From UBA668 sp043721915 (GTDB lineage Bacteria > Actinomycetota > Acidimicrobiia > Acidimicrobiales > Ilumatobacteraceae), in contig JAYSPV010000082.1 of NCBI GenBank assembly GCA_043721915.1, positions 12,616-76,615 on the forward strand: a stretch of 64,000 bases of DNA. Reading direction: 5' to 3'. Shown piece after piece: positions 52,477 to 61,615 of the stretch. The position numbers and the translations under genes are program-made. The notes beneath the pieces are model-generated. The model saw only the letters and a program-made list of their open reading frames with translations. It made no database searches and had not been told where the DNA came from. How positions within the stretch are numbered: the first letter of the stretch is position 1; every line of letters begins with the position of its first letter.

Positions 52477-53322
52477 ATGGGCGCAGCATTCCTCATCACA
52501 CTCCGCGAAGGCCTCGAAATCTCGATCGTTCTGGCGATCCTCGTCGGGTACCTCGTCAAGACCGATCGGAAGTCGCAGCTCGGCTCAGTCTGGCTCGGTG
52601 CCGCCATCGCAACAGTCGTCTGCCTGATCGCCGGCGTTGCCGTCCACCTGGCCACCGACGGTCTCGAAGGAAAGGGCGAGCAGGCTGTCGAAGGGGCGCT
52701 CGCACTGAGCGCCGCCCTCGTTCTCACCTACATGATCATCTGGATGAGCAAGAATGCTCGGACGATGGGCAGCCACCTGCGCACTCAGGTCGACGGCGCG
52801 CAGACCGCAGGCGCCCTCGCCCTCGTCGCCTTCATCGGCGTCGCTCGCGAGGGCTTCGAGACCGTGCTGTTCCTGCTCGGCGCAGAGACCGGCGACTCGT
52901 CGGGCACTGCCGTCGTCTTCGGCGGCCTCGTCGGTCTGGTGATCAGCGCCGCCATCGGTTACCTGATCTACGTCGGCGGCTCGCGAATCGATCTCCGCAA
53001 GTTCTTCCGCTACACCGGCGTGCTACTGATCCTCTTCGCCGCCGGGCTCTTTGGCAAGGCTTTCCACGAGTTCCGCGAGCTGCTCGGCTTCGAGGACGGT
53101 TGGCTGATCGACCCGATGTGGCGAGTCACCGACGGTCCGCTGGCCTCGGGCGTGGTCCACGACTTCGTCAAGGGCTTGTTCGGCTGGTCCCCGGATCCCG
53201 AGCGCATCCGCGTCCTCGCGTACTTCGCGTACGTGATCCCTGCGCTGGTGTGGTTCCTGCGCCCGGGTCCGGCTGTTGCCGCCCCGGCCGCGACCGAACC
53301 CGCCGCCTCCGCCACCGTCTGA
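52477..53322 (+). CDS. FTR1/EfeU-family iron permease
   Basis: The 281-residue membrane protein has two REGLE-type iron motifs: TLREGLEISIVLAILVG near the N-terminus and VAREGFETVLFLLG in the middle, with about seven helices. FTR1 transporters import ferric iron after oxidation. No EfeO or EfeB partner is next to it, so it may work alone or with unlinked partners. The Pro/Ala C-terminal tail is short. It converges with the YibE/F gene. Confidence 0.92.
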   Translation: MGAAFLITLREGLEISIVLAILVGYLVKTDRKSQLGSVWLGAAIATVVCLIAGVAVHLATDGLEGKGEQAVEGALALSAALVLTYMIIWMSKNARTMGSHLRTQVDGAQTAGALALVAFIGVAREGFETVLFLLGAETGDSSGTAVVFGGLVGLVISAAIGYLIYVGGSRIDLRKFFRYTGVLLILFAAGLFGKAFHEFRELLGFEDGWLIDPMWRVTDGPLASGVVHDFVKGLFGWSPDPERIRVLAYFAYVIPALVWFLRPGPAVAAPAATEPAASATV

Positions 53323-53354
53323 CAATCTCGCGCGCTATGCGGCAGATGAGTGGT

Positions 53355-54575
53355 TCAGCTGTGCAAGTGCGGGCCGGCGTCAGCCGTGCCGATCGGCGCC
53401 GCCGCTCTGGCCATCAGCACCGCCGCTGCGAGGCCCGTGGAGATCGGTACTGCCGCTACCAGGCCGATGCTGCCGACCAGAGTGCGCACGATCTCCACGG
53501 CGACCTGCTCGCGCATCGCAGTGCTGGCGATCGCCTCGCGCACCTCGGTGAACAGCAGCAGCAGCGGCAGCGCAGCCCCGACGTAGGCGAGGAACAACGT
53601 GTTGACAGTGGACGAGATGTGATCACGGCCGATCACCAACGCCGATCGGTACAGCTCACGGAACGAGAGATCGGGGTTGGCGCGGTGCAGCTCGCCGACC
53701 GCCGAAACCTGCGTGACCGTGACGTCGTCGAGCACCCCGAGCGCGCCGATGACCACGCCCGCGAGCAGCAGGCCACGAGGGTCGACGTTGACGCCCAGCG
53801 CGTCGAGGAACAGCGAGTTCTCGTCACTGAGACCGGTCAACGTCGTGAGCTCGATGAAGACCCACGCCAGCACACCGGTGAGGGTGAGCGCCGCCAGCGT
53901 GCTGAGCAGTGCGACGTTCGTTGCTGCGCCGAACCCGTGCGCGAGGTACAGCGAGGCGAACGCGATCACCGATGCGCCGACGATCGCCACCATCACGGGA
54001 TTCATGCCCTCCAGAAGCGCGGGCAGCACGAACATGACCAGAACAGCGATGCTGAGTGCGAGCCCGGCCAGCGCCCCGACGCCGCGCCACCGGCCGAGCG
54101 CGACGACTGCGACCACGAACAGCACGACCAGCAGCCACATCGAGCTCGCCCGCTCGTAGTCGGCGAAGTTGTAGACCGTCGAACCGTCGGCGAGGACGGT
54201 TTCGGTGAGGACCAGCGTGTCGCCGATCTCCGGCTGGCGAAGATCGGAGCCGGTGATCCCCTGCTCCAGCACGGCCTGCTCGCCGCGGTTCGCCCCCGTC
54301 GTCAGCTGGATCGTCAGCCGGCGGCACTCGATCAGGTCTTCCACCGCCGTGCCGGTGCAGGCCCCCACCTCGACCGCGACGACGCTGCCGTGCACCGTCG
54401 GATCGGTGCGGTAGCCACTGCCAGTTCTGGCCGATGGCCACAGCAGCAGCAGACCAATGAGCGTTGCGAGCGCCCACGCCGCGACCGTCACCCACAGCGT
54501 GCGCTCTATCCGTGCACTCGCCTGCCAACCATCGACATGCCCATGGGAGTGACCGTGCGAGCGACCCGAGTTCAT
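53355..54575 (-). CDS. YibE/F-family multi-pass membrane protein
   Basis: The 406-residue protein has a His-rich N-terminus (SHGHSHGH), one helix, an exported beta-domain (~residues 60-140) and about seven further helices typical of YibE/F: GALGVLDDVTVTQVSAVGEL and HISSTVNTLFLAYVGAALPL. The family's role is unknown. ATG 54575 is chosen; an upstream frame extension lacks support. Divergent from the FeS-subunit gene 113 bases away. Confidence 0.9.
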   Translation of the reverse strand: MNSGRSHGHSHGHVDGWQASARIERTLWVTVAAWALATLIGLLLLWPSARTGSGYRTDPTVHGSVVAVEVGACTGTAVEDLIECRRLTIQLTTGANRGEQAVLEQGITGSDLRQPEIGDTLVLTETVLADGSTVYNFADYERASSMWLLVVLFVVAVVALGRWRGVGALAGLALSIAVLVMFVLPALLEGMNPVMVAIVGASVIAFASLYLAHGFGAATNVALLSTLAALTLTGVLAWVFIELTTLTGLSDENSLFLDALGVNVDPRGLLLAGVVIGALGVLDDVTVTQVSAVGELHRANPDLSFRELYRSALVIGRDHISSTVNTLFLAYVGAALPLLLLFTEVREAIASTAMREQVAVEIVRTLVGSIGLVAAVPISTGLAAAVLMARAAAPIGTADAGPHLHS

Positions 54576-54688
54576 CGCGGTGAGGTTACGCCCACTCGCA
54601 CGCGGCGCCCGATTTGGTGCATGATGGGCGAGCCAACTGGGGGCACCACGCGGTGAGTTGACGGACGACGACGACAAAGGGGTACCAC

Positions 54689-55159
54689 GTGAAGATTTCA
54701 GTGACCGTCAATGGCACGGTTCACGACAGCGAGGTCGAGCCACGCACGCTGCTCGTGCACTACCTGCGCGAGACATTGGCACTCACCGGCACCAACATCG
54801 GCTGCGACACTTCGTCGTGCGGTGCGTGCAGCGTCCACTTCGATGGCGAGGCCGTGAAGAGCTGCACCCTGCTGGCGGTGCAGGCCGACGGTGCCGAGAT
54901 CACCACCATCGAGGGCATGGCCGTTGACGGCGTCCTGCACCCGATGCAGGAGGCCTTTCGCCAGAACCACGGGCTGCAGTGCGGCTTCTGCACGCCCGGC
55001 ATGGTGATGGCGGCCACGAGCTTGTTGCGGGAGAACCCGAACCCCACCGAGGACGAGGTGCGCATCGGGCTGGAAGGCAACCTGTGCCGCTGCACGGGTT
55101 ACCACAACATCGTCAAGTCGGTCCTGGCCTGCGCTACAGCGAACGGAGCAAGCAAGTGA
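54689..55159 (+). CDS. molybdenum hydroxylase [2Fe-2S] subunit (CoxS-like)
   Basis: The 156-residue protein binds two [2Fe-2S] clusters: plant-type CDTSSCGACSVHFDG with a following SC, and alpha-helical CGFCTPGM plus LCRCTGYHNIV. It passes electrons from the Mo site to FAD. GTG 54689 is the start and the stop overlaps the FAD subunit (GTGA). The large subunit is not adjacent but 7.7 kb upstream. Confidence 0.95.
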   Translation: MKISVTVNGTVHDSEVEPRTLLVHYLRETLALTGTNIGCDTSSCGACSVHFDGEAVKSCTLLAVQADGAEITTIEGMAVDGVLHPMQEAFRQNHGLQCGFCTPGMVMAATSLLRENPNPTEDEVRIGLEGNLCRCTGYHNIVKSVLACATANGASK

Positions 55160-55980
55160 TCCCCGCAGCATTCGACTACGTCCGTGCCGGATCGGCGGCA
55201 GAGGCGATCAGCCTCATCGGGCAGCACGGCGAGGATGCCAAGTTCCTCGCCGGCGGCCACAGCCTGTTGCCGTTGATGAAGTTGCGCCTCGCCTCGCCGA
55301 GCGTGCTGGTCGACATCGGCCGGGTCAGCGATCTCAGCTACATCCGTGACGCCGGCGATCACATCGCGATCGGCGCCCTCACCCGGCACATGGATGTCGA
55401 GAACAGCACACTCCTCAAGGAGCACGTGCCGCTGCTGGCCCATGCGGCCGGCTACGTCGGCGACCCGCAGGTGCGTCACCGCGGCACGATGGGTGGCACG
55501 ATTGCCCACGCAGATTCGGCCAGCGATCTTCCGGCCACCACGCTGGCACTCGGCGCCACCTACGTGGCGCAGGGCCCCAACGGCACCCGCGAGATCGCTG
55601 CGACGGACTTCTACCACGGCTTTCTCACCTCGGCGCTCGAGCCCGACGAGATGCTCACCGAGGTGCGCGTCCCGAAGATGGGCGGCGCCGGCTGGAGCTT
55701 CCAGAAGTTCGTCCGTCGCGCCCAGGACTGGGCGATCGTGGGCGTGGCTGCCTGGCACGGCAACGGTGGCAGCGGCGTCGCGCTCGTCAACATGGGTAGC
55801 ACTCCGATCCTCGCGACCAGCGTGTCGGCTGCCCTGGCCGGCGGGGCGTCGATCGCCGACGCCGCCCAGTTGGCGGCGGCGGAGGCCGAGCCGCAGAACG
55901 ACCTCAACGCGAGCCCGGAGTACCGCACGCACCTTGCCAAGGTGCTGGTGCGCCGCGCCCTCGAGGAAGCTGCCGGGTAG
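55156..55980 (+). CDS. molybdenum hydroxylase FAD-binding subunit (CoxM-like)
   Basis: The 274-residue protein has the FAD motifs AGGHSLLPLMKLRLASP and TMGGTIAHADSASDLPA. Its C-terminal CODH_flav-like domain (ALVNMGSTPILATSV) is present. Start GTG 55156 overlaps the FeS subunit stop. Together with the FeS and large subunits it should form an (LMS)2 hydroxylase; the electron acceptor is unknown. Confidence 0.94.
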   Translation: MIPAAFDYVRAGSAAEAISLIGQHGEDAKFLAGGHSLLPLMKLRLASPSVLVDIGRVSDLSYIRDAGDHIAIGALTRHMDVENSTLLKEHVPLLAHAAGYVGDPQVRHRGTMGGTIAHADSASDLPATTLALGATYVAQGPNGTREIAATDFYHGFLTSALEPDEMLTEVRVPKMGGAGWSFQKFVRRAQDWAIVGVAAWHGNGGSGVALVNMGSTPILATSVSAALAGGASIADAAQLAAAEAEPQNDLNASPEYRTHLAKVLVRRALEEAAG

Positions 55981-56050
55981 CCACAGAGTGCGGAAAAGGT
56001 GGTTGGGGGTGCACTGAACGGAGCATGAACGGTGGGTAGCGTGGGCAACC

Positions 56051-57121
56051 ATGTCGACCACCAGCGAGGCACCGACGTTCGTGGCACCCGTGCCCGGCCG
56101 TTCGCTGAAGTCGGTCGTGCCGATCGACATCCTCCAGCCGGTGCGGCTGGTCGCGATGCTCAGTTACCTCGTCGTCTACTTGCTGTGGTTGCGCCTCAAA
56201 GGCCTCCCGGTCGACCGCATCTCGGTCGCCATCAGCGTCGGCATCTTCCTGGTCTGCGCGTTCGTCGGCCGCAGCTGGCGGACGTGGGGCATCCTGCTCA
56301 TCGATTCCGTCCTGTACTGCGTGATGTGGCTCGCCTACGAGAAGACGCGTGGCGCCGCCGACAACGGTTTCGAGGTGTTCGGCCTGTTCCAGGTCGGGCC
56401 GTACCCGTTGCAGGTGGAATCGATGCGCAACATCGATCGGGTGATGTTCTTCGGCAACGACCCGAACGTGGTGCTGCAGAACCACTTCTGGGAGCGCTCG
56501 GTGCGCTGGTACGACTACATCGCATCCACCACGTACATGACCCACTTCGTGTTCCCGATCATCGCGATGGCGGTGCTGTGGGTGCTCAGCCATCGTCAGT
56601 GGACTCGTTTCATGAAGCGGTTCGCAACGCTGTTGGGTGTTGCCTGCCTGATGTTCGTCCTGTTGCCGACCGCACCACCGTGGATGGTCGGCGATCCGAA
56701 GTTTCCGTACCGGCTGATCCCCGAGCTGCATCGCAATGCCGGCCGCGGCTTTCGTGACATGGGCTTCAAGGGCTTCACCAACGACTACAAGATCCAGCTC
56801 AGCAACGGCAACGGGGTGGCGGCAATGCCGTCGCTGCACGCCTCGTTCGCGCTGATCGTGCCGCTGTTCTTCATGCAGTGGATCAGGCAGTGGTGGGTCA
56901 AGGCAGTGCTGTTCCTGTTCCCCATCACGATGCTCGCCGCGCTGGTGTACCTCGGTGAGCACTGGGTGATCGACGGCTTGGTGGGCTGGGGCATCACCTT
57001 CGGCGCCTTCTGGTTCTGGAACCGGATGGAGCAGCGCAGCCGCGAGACCCGCAGCCGCACGGCTCGCCTTGCACTGGGCAACCCGATCGACGGCGACGGG
57101 CTCCAGCGGGCAGCGACATGA
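56051..57121 (+). CDS. PAP2/AUR1-like membrane phosphatase or transferase
   Basis: The 356-residue protein has about six hydrophobic helices and PAP2 motifs MPSLHASFALIV and GEHWVIDGLVG. The layout resembles inositolphosphotransferase (AUR1-like) proteins, which transfer a phosphoinositol head group, common in actinobacterial lipid and glycan metabolism. Its stop overlaps the PIN-like gene (ATGA). Substrate unknown. Confidence 0.88.
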   Translation: MSTTSEAPTFVAPVPGRSLKSVVPIDILQPVRLVAMLSYLVVYLLWLRLKGLPVDRISVAISVGIFLVCAFVGRSWRTWGILLIDSVLYCVMWLAYEKTRGAADNGFEVFGLFQVGPYPLQVESMRNIDRVMFFGNDPNVVLQNHFWERSVRWYDYIASTTYMTHFVFPIIAMAVLWVLSHRQWTRFMKRFATLLGVACLMFVLLPTAPPWMVGDPKFPYRLIPELHRNAGRGFRDMGFKGFTNDYKIQLSNGNGVAAMPSLHASFALIVPLFFMQWIRQWWVKAVLFLFPITMLAALVYLGEHWVIDGLVGWGITFGAFWFWNRMEQRSRETRSRTARLALGNPIDGDGLQRAAT

Positions 57122-57543
57122 TCGACCCACCCAAGGTGCTGCTGGAGCTCTCGTTCCTGAACGCCGTCGCACAGACGGACCACCCCGATCATCACGCGGC
57201 GACAGCCGAGTACGTGCGCCTGGTCGACGCGTACGAGCGCGAGAAGGTGCTACTCGTCGCCGTCAGCGACCACCTCCAAGGCTTCTTCGACATGCAGCAC
57301 CCGCTGCGCCAGATCGGCCTGCGTCGCCGAGGAGTCTTCGCACCGGTCGACTTCCTGTGGGTGGGGTTCCAACATCGGCGGGTCGCTCGCCGATCGACGA
57401 TGGCCGCAGATCCGCAGCTTGCCCTCACTCTGGTGATGGCCCAACGCCATCGAATCGGCCGGCTGGCCACCTTCGATCGACGGTTCGACGAGTACCAGTT
57501 CGAGATCCTGCCAGCCACTGCCAACGTCGTGCCCGACAGCTAA
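57118..57543 (+). CDS. PIN-domain-like protein
   Basis: The 141-residue protein resembles PIN nucleases: VLLELSFLNAVAQTDHPDHH at the start, VLLVAVSDHL in the middle, and HRIGRLATFDRRFDEY at the end, the latter with the Asp/Arg pattern of VapC-type proteins. The usual first Asp is Glu (LELS). No antitoxin gene is beside it; it is coupled to the PAP2 gene. It may be a solitary RNase or a degenerate one. Confidence 0.7.
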   Translation: MIDPPKVLLELSFLNAVAQTDHPDHHAATAEYVRLVDAYEREKVLLVAVSDHLQGFFDMQHPLRQIGLRRRGVFAPVDFLWVGFQHRRVARRSTMAADPQLALTLVMAQRHRIGRLATFDRRFDEYQFEILPATANVVPDS

Positions 57544-57583
57544 CCTGGCGACACATCGCCGATACCTGACTGATGGTGACACC

Positions 57584-59023
57584 ATGTCGTTCAACCTTGA
57601 CGACGAAGATTCGCACGTCCACACGTTCCACCTGGATGCGATTGCAGATGCAGACCCGTACCCGTACTGGTACGAGGATGCCGACGAGCCAGACAGCAAC
57701 CCGACGCTGGTGCGCACCGAGAGCTGCGACCTGTGCGTCGTCGGCGGCGGCTACAACGGGCTGTGGACGGCGATCATCGCCAAGGAGCGCGACCCCAGCC
57801 GCGATGTGATCCTGATCGAGGCGCACGAGGTCGGCTCCGCAGCCAGCGGCCGCAACGGCGGGTTCATGGAGAGCAGCCTCACGCACGGTGTCGCCAACGG
57901 CCAGGAGCGCTTCCCGCAGGAGCTGCCGCTGCTCGAGGAGCTGGGGCTGAAGAACCTCAACGACATCGAATCCGCTATTGAGCGGTACAACATCGACTGC
58001 GACTACGAGCGCACCGGTGTGATCGACATCGCCACCACGTTCCACTCACCCAGCTACCTGGATGAACTGCGCGACGACTACACACAGCTGCGAGCGCTGG
58101 GCCAGAAGGTGGAGTGGCTGGATCAGGCGGCGATGCAGGCACAGGTCAACTCCCCCACCTACACCGGCGGCCTGTGGCGCAAGGATCGGGCCGCGATCGT
58201 CGACCCTGCTCGCCTGGCGTGGGGCCTGAAGAGCGCGGCGATGTCGCTGGGCGTACGGATCTACGAGGACACCAAGGCCACCAGCATCGAGAAGGACGGC
58301 GTGGGTGTGCTGATCAACACCCCGCTTGGCCGCATCCGCGCCGGCAAGGTGGCGTTGGCCACCAACGCGTCCAAGCCGTTGCTCAAGCGGGTCAGCCACT
58401 ACATCGCGCCCGTGTACGACTACTGCATGGTCACCGAGCCACTCTCCAGCGCGCAGTTGGCCGAGATCGGTTGGCGGGGCCGCCAGGGCCTCAGCGACAT
58501 CAGCAACCAGTTCCACTACTACCGGCTCACCGAGGACAACCGCATCCTGTGGGGCGGCTACGACGTGATCTACTACCTCGGCGGGAAGATGAACACCGAG
58601 TTCGAGAGCCGGCCCGAGACCTGGGCCAAGCTCAGCAAGCACTTCTTCGACACCTTCCCGCAGCTGGAAGGGCTCAAGTTCACTCATGCCTGGGGCGGCG
58701 CGATCGACACGTGCAGCCGGTTCTGCGTGTTCTGGGGCCGCGGCATGCAGGGCCGGGTCGCCTACTCGGTGGGCTACACCGGTCTCGGCGTCGCCTCCAC
58801 CCGCTTCGGGGCCGAGGTCATGCTCGACATGCTCGACGGCAAGCGCAGCAAGGCCACCCAGACCGACTTCGTCAAGAGCAAGCCGATCCCCTTCCCGCCC
58901 GAGCCGTTCCGTTTCATCGGCATCCAGGCAACCCGCTACTCGCTCGATCGGGAGGACAAGACCGGCAAGCGCAACCTGTGGTTGCGCAGCCTCGATCGCT
59001 TCGGTCTCGGCTTCGACAGCTAG
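57584..59023 (+). CDS. FAD-dependent amine oxidoreductase (DAO family)
   Basis: The 479-residue protein has a Rossmann FAD motif LCVVGGGYNGLWTAI, ERNGG-like AASGRNGGFMESS, and a C-terminal GYTGLGVASTR. The arrangement is that of gamma-glutamylputrescine oxidase- or sarcosine oxidase-like DAO enzymes, which oxidise amines and release an aldehyde and H2O2. The substrate is unknown, but an amine role fits the aminotransferase operon nearby. It starts at ATG 57584 without a clear ribosome site. Confidence 0.88.
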   Translation: MSFNLDDEDSHVHTFHLDAIADADPYPYWYEDADEPDSNPTLVRTESCDLCVVGGGYNGLWTAIIAKERDPSRDVILIEAHEVGSAASGRNGGFMESSLTHGVANGQERFPQELPLLEELGLKNLNDIESAIERYNIDCDYERTGVIDIATTFHSPSYLDELRDDYTQLRALGQKVEWLDQAAMQAQVNSPTYTGGLWRKDRAAIVDPARLAWGLKSAAMSLGVRIYEDTKATSIEKDGVGVLINTPLGRIRAGKVALATNASKPLLKRVSHYIAPVYDYCMVTEPLSSAQLAEIGWRGRQGLSDISNQFHYYRLTEDNRILWGGYDVIYYLGGKMNTEFESRPETWAKLSKHFFDTFPQLEGLKFTHAWGGAIDTCSRFCVFWGRGMQGRVAYSVGYTGLGVASTRFGAEVMLDMLDGKRSKATQTDFVKSKPIPFPPEPFRFIGIQATRYSLDREDKTGKRNLWLRSLDRFGLGFDS

Positions 59024-59029
59024 GGCGGC

Positions 59030-60670
59030 TCAGGCCCGCTGTAACACCACGATACTGCGTGGCATCAGCGTGATCGAGCGTTCGCCGCGCGCTGCGGGGT
59101 CGGCGGTGGCAACGGCCGGCAACCACTCCCCCGGCTCCTGGATCTCGAAAGTCAGCTGCTCCCACCATGCGTTGACCATCACATAGAGGCCGCTGGCGCA
59201 CCATGCGATCGATCTCGAGTACGGCGCCTCGTCAACCTCGCCGCAGCAGCCGTAGAATCGGAAGCCGGTAGGTGGGTGGTCACGACGCAGTCGCACCAGC
59301 GACGTGATGAACTGGGTGAGCTCGTGGAACGAGCGCGCACGCGACCAGTCCACCCAGGTCAGCGGTCCGTCGACGTTGTACGGGTTGTCGTGCCCGCCCT
59401 GAGTGCGAGCGAACTCGTCACCCATCACCCACATCGGCGTTCCTGCCGACAACAGCAGCACCGCGACATGGTTCTTGAGTTGTTGCAGCCGCAGCTCGGG
59501 CCCTGTGTCCCACGAGCGGTGACGGTCGCTGGTGACGAGGGTGAGGTCGTGCAGCGTCAACCCGTCGTGCGCGGTGAGGAAGTTGACCGTGCGCGCCGCC
59601 CCGTCCGGGCCGAAGAGGTCCGGGCTGCCCTGCACACGCTCGCGAACGGCGCCCACCAGCCCACCCTCGCCGCGCAGGAAGCCACGCACGTCGTCGCGGA
59701 AGCGGTCGTTCCACTGCAGCCAATCTGCCGGCCACACCGGTGAGCCGACCTGATACGAACCCATGTCCCACGGCTCCGCGATCAACACCACGCCCCGCCC
59801 CGCTGCCCACTCGCTGATCATCCGCACCAGTTCGCCGCCGTCGCGGGTGAGCAGTGAGGCGAGGTCGAAACGGAAGCCGTCGATGCCCAGATCGGCGTAG
59901 CGGTCGAGGGCTTCGATCACCAGTTGGCGGACGTACAGGTCGGCGGGGTCGATGTCGTTGCCGCAACCGCTGTCGTTGGTGTACTCACCGTCGGCGGTGT
60001 GCCGGTAGACGTGCGCGTTGTCGAGGCCCGCCAGGCTGTACGTGGGCATGTCGGCGTCGCCCTCGCCGGTGTGGTTGAACACGACGTCGAGCCAGACGTG
60101 CATCGCGCGGTCGTGCGCTGCCGCTACCAGGTCGGCCAGCTCCTCGGCTGCGCGGTCAGGCTCGGCTGCGTACAGCCGATGGACTGCGCCCCACACCAGC
60201 GGCATGTAGCCCCAATAGTTGTCGGCCGGGTCGAACGGGTGCACCGGCATCAGCTCGATCACGTTGACGCCGATGGCGGCCACATGATCGAGGTGCTCGA
60301 TGCAGCCCTGGAACGTCTGACCGAAGCCGCGAGCGTGCAACTCGTACACCACCGGCCCGGCCGTCAGTGGCTCACCCTGCGGGCGACGCCCCCAGGCATC
60401 TCGGACGACGCTACGGGGGCCGGTGGGGGTGACCAGCAGGTCGCGACAGCTGGGGTCGAGTAGCGGCGGGCCGTCATCGACCTGGATCCAGTAGTGGTCG
60501 CCGACCGCAGCGCGGAACTCTGCCACCCAGCGGGCCCCGTCGGCTCGCGCGGCCACCGAGGACACCTCGTTCGGCACCCGCCCGGAGCGGACGAAGACCG
60601 CGACTCGTGCGGCCACCGGGGCGTGGATTCGTAGCTCGCGAAGTTCGTCCATCGAGCACCAGCTTGCCAT
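59030..60670 (-). CDS. GH13 glycogen-debranching (GlgX/isoamylase-like) enzyme
   Basis: The 546-residue protein has a short N-terminal beta-domain and a GH13 barrel with the catalytic residues: nucleophile in GIDGFRFDLASL, acid/base in VLIAEPWDMG, and the third acid in FLTAHDGLTLHD. The DVVFNHTGEGD segment is conserved. It is shorter than GlgX (about 700 residues). Likely substrates are glycogen or malto-oligosaccharide branches. ATG 60670 is taken (AGGG upstream); ATG 60652 is an alternative. Divergent from the MoxR-type gene. Confidence 0.9.
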   Translation of the reverse strand: MASWCSMDELRELRIHAPVAARVAVFVRSGRVPNEVSSVAARADGARWVAEFRAAVGDHYWIQVDDGPPLLDPSCRDLLVTPTGPRSVVRDAWGRRPQGEPLTAGPVVYELHARGFGQTFQGCIEHLDHVAAIGVNVIELMPVHPFDPADNYWGYMPLVWGAVHRLYAAEPDRAAEELADLVAAAHDRAMHVWLDVVFNHTGEGDADMPTYSLAGLDNAHVYRHTADGEYTNDSGCGNDIDPADLYVRQLVIEALDRYADLGIDGFRFDLASLLTRDGGELVRMISEWAAGRGVVLIAEPWDMGSYQVGSPVWPADWLQWNDRFRDDVRGFLRGEGGLVGAVRERVQGSPDLFGPDGAARTVNFLTAHDGLTLHDLTLVTSDRHRSWDTGPELRLQQLKNHVAVLLLSAGTPMWVMGDEFARTQGGHDNPYNVDGPLTWVDWSRARSFHELTQFITSLVRLRRDHPPTGFRFYGCCGEVDEAPYSRSIAWCASGLYVMVNAWWEQLTFEIQEPGEWLPAVATADPAARGERSITLMPRSIVVLQRA

Positions 60671-60691
60671 CCGGCCCTAACCTGACGCGCA

Positions 60692-61615
60692 ATGGCCACG
60701 CAGCCCAACTCACCCGCCGAAGTCGCGCACGCCCTCAGCCTGCACGGCTACATCCCCGATGATGGCTTGGCCACCTCGGTCTTCCTGGCGATGACGCTTC
60801 GTCGCCCGCTACTGCTGGAGGGTGAACCCGGGGTCGGCAAGACGGAAGTCGCAAAGGTGCTCAGCCGCTGGACCGGAGGCGAGCTGATCCGCCTGCAGTG
60901 CTACGAGGGCATCGACGTCTCCCAAGCGGTCTACGACTGGGACTACAGCCGCCAACTGCTCCACCTGCGCGCCGCGGAGGCCACCGGTGAATCACTGGGC
61001 CTCACCACCAGCGCGCTCGAGCAGCAGCTGTACAACGAACGCTTCCTGCTCAAGCGCGCACTGCTGCAAGCGATCGATCACACCGGCGACACACCACCGG
61101 TCCTGCTGATCGACGAGATCGACCGCGCCGACGACGAGTTCGAGGCCTACCTGCTGGAAGTGCTGTCGGAGTACCAGATCACGGTGCCCGAGATCGGCCG
61201 CTTCAGCGCGGTTCGCCCGCCGATCGTGGTGCTCACCTCCAACCGCACCCGCGACGTGCACGACGCACTGAAGCGACGCTGCCTCTACCACTGGGTCGAG
61301 CACCCGGACTTCGAGCGCGAGGTCCGCATCGTGCGCATGCGCGTGCCACAGGCGCTGGATCGGCTGGCCCGCCAGGTGGCCGGCGCGGTGGAAGCGTTGC
61401 GGACGCTCAACCTGTACAAGCCACCAGGGGTCGCCGAAACGATCGACTGGGCACAGGCACTGGCTGCGCTCGGGCGAACCGAGCTCGACGAAGGCGTCGT
61501 CGAGGCCACCCTGGGTGCGGTGTTGAAGTACCGCGAGGATCAGGACCGAACCCGCCAACACGGCATCGCCGATCTCGTCAAGCATGCGTTCGAGCGTGGC
61601 TTCCAGTCATCGTGA
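60692..61615 (+). CDS. MoxR/CoxD-family AAA+ ATPase
   Basis: The 307-residue protein has Walker A LEGEPGVGKTEVAKVLS, Walker B VLLIDEIDRADDEFEA, and sensor-like VVLTSNRTRDVHDALKRR. CoxD-type ATPases with a VWA partner insert the Cu/Mo or sulfur ligand in molybdenum hydroxylases. It is coupled (GTGA overlap) to the VWA gene, matching the coxDE order. ATG 60692. Confidence 0.93.
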   Translation: MATQPNSPAEVAHALSLHGYIPDDGLATSVFLAMTLRRPLLLEGEPGVGKTEVAKVLSRWTGGELIRLQCYEGIDVSQAVYDWDYSRQLLHLRAAEATGESLGLTTSALEQQLYNERFLLKRALLQAIDHTGDTPPVLLIDEIDRADDEFEAYLLEVLSEYQITVPEIGRFSAVRPPIVVLTSNRTRDVHDALKRRCLYHWVEHPDFEREVRIVRMRVPQALDRLARQVAGAVEALRTLNLYKPPGVAETIDWAQALAALGRTELDEGVVEATLGAVLKYREDQDRTRQHGIADLVKHAFERGFQSS

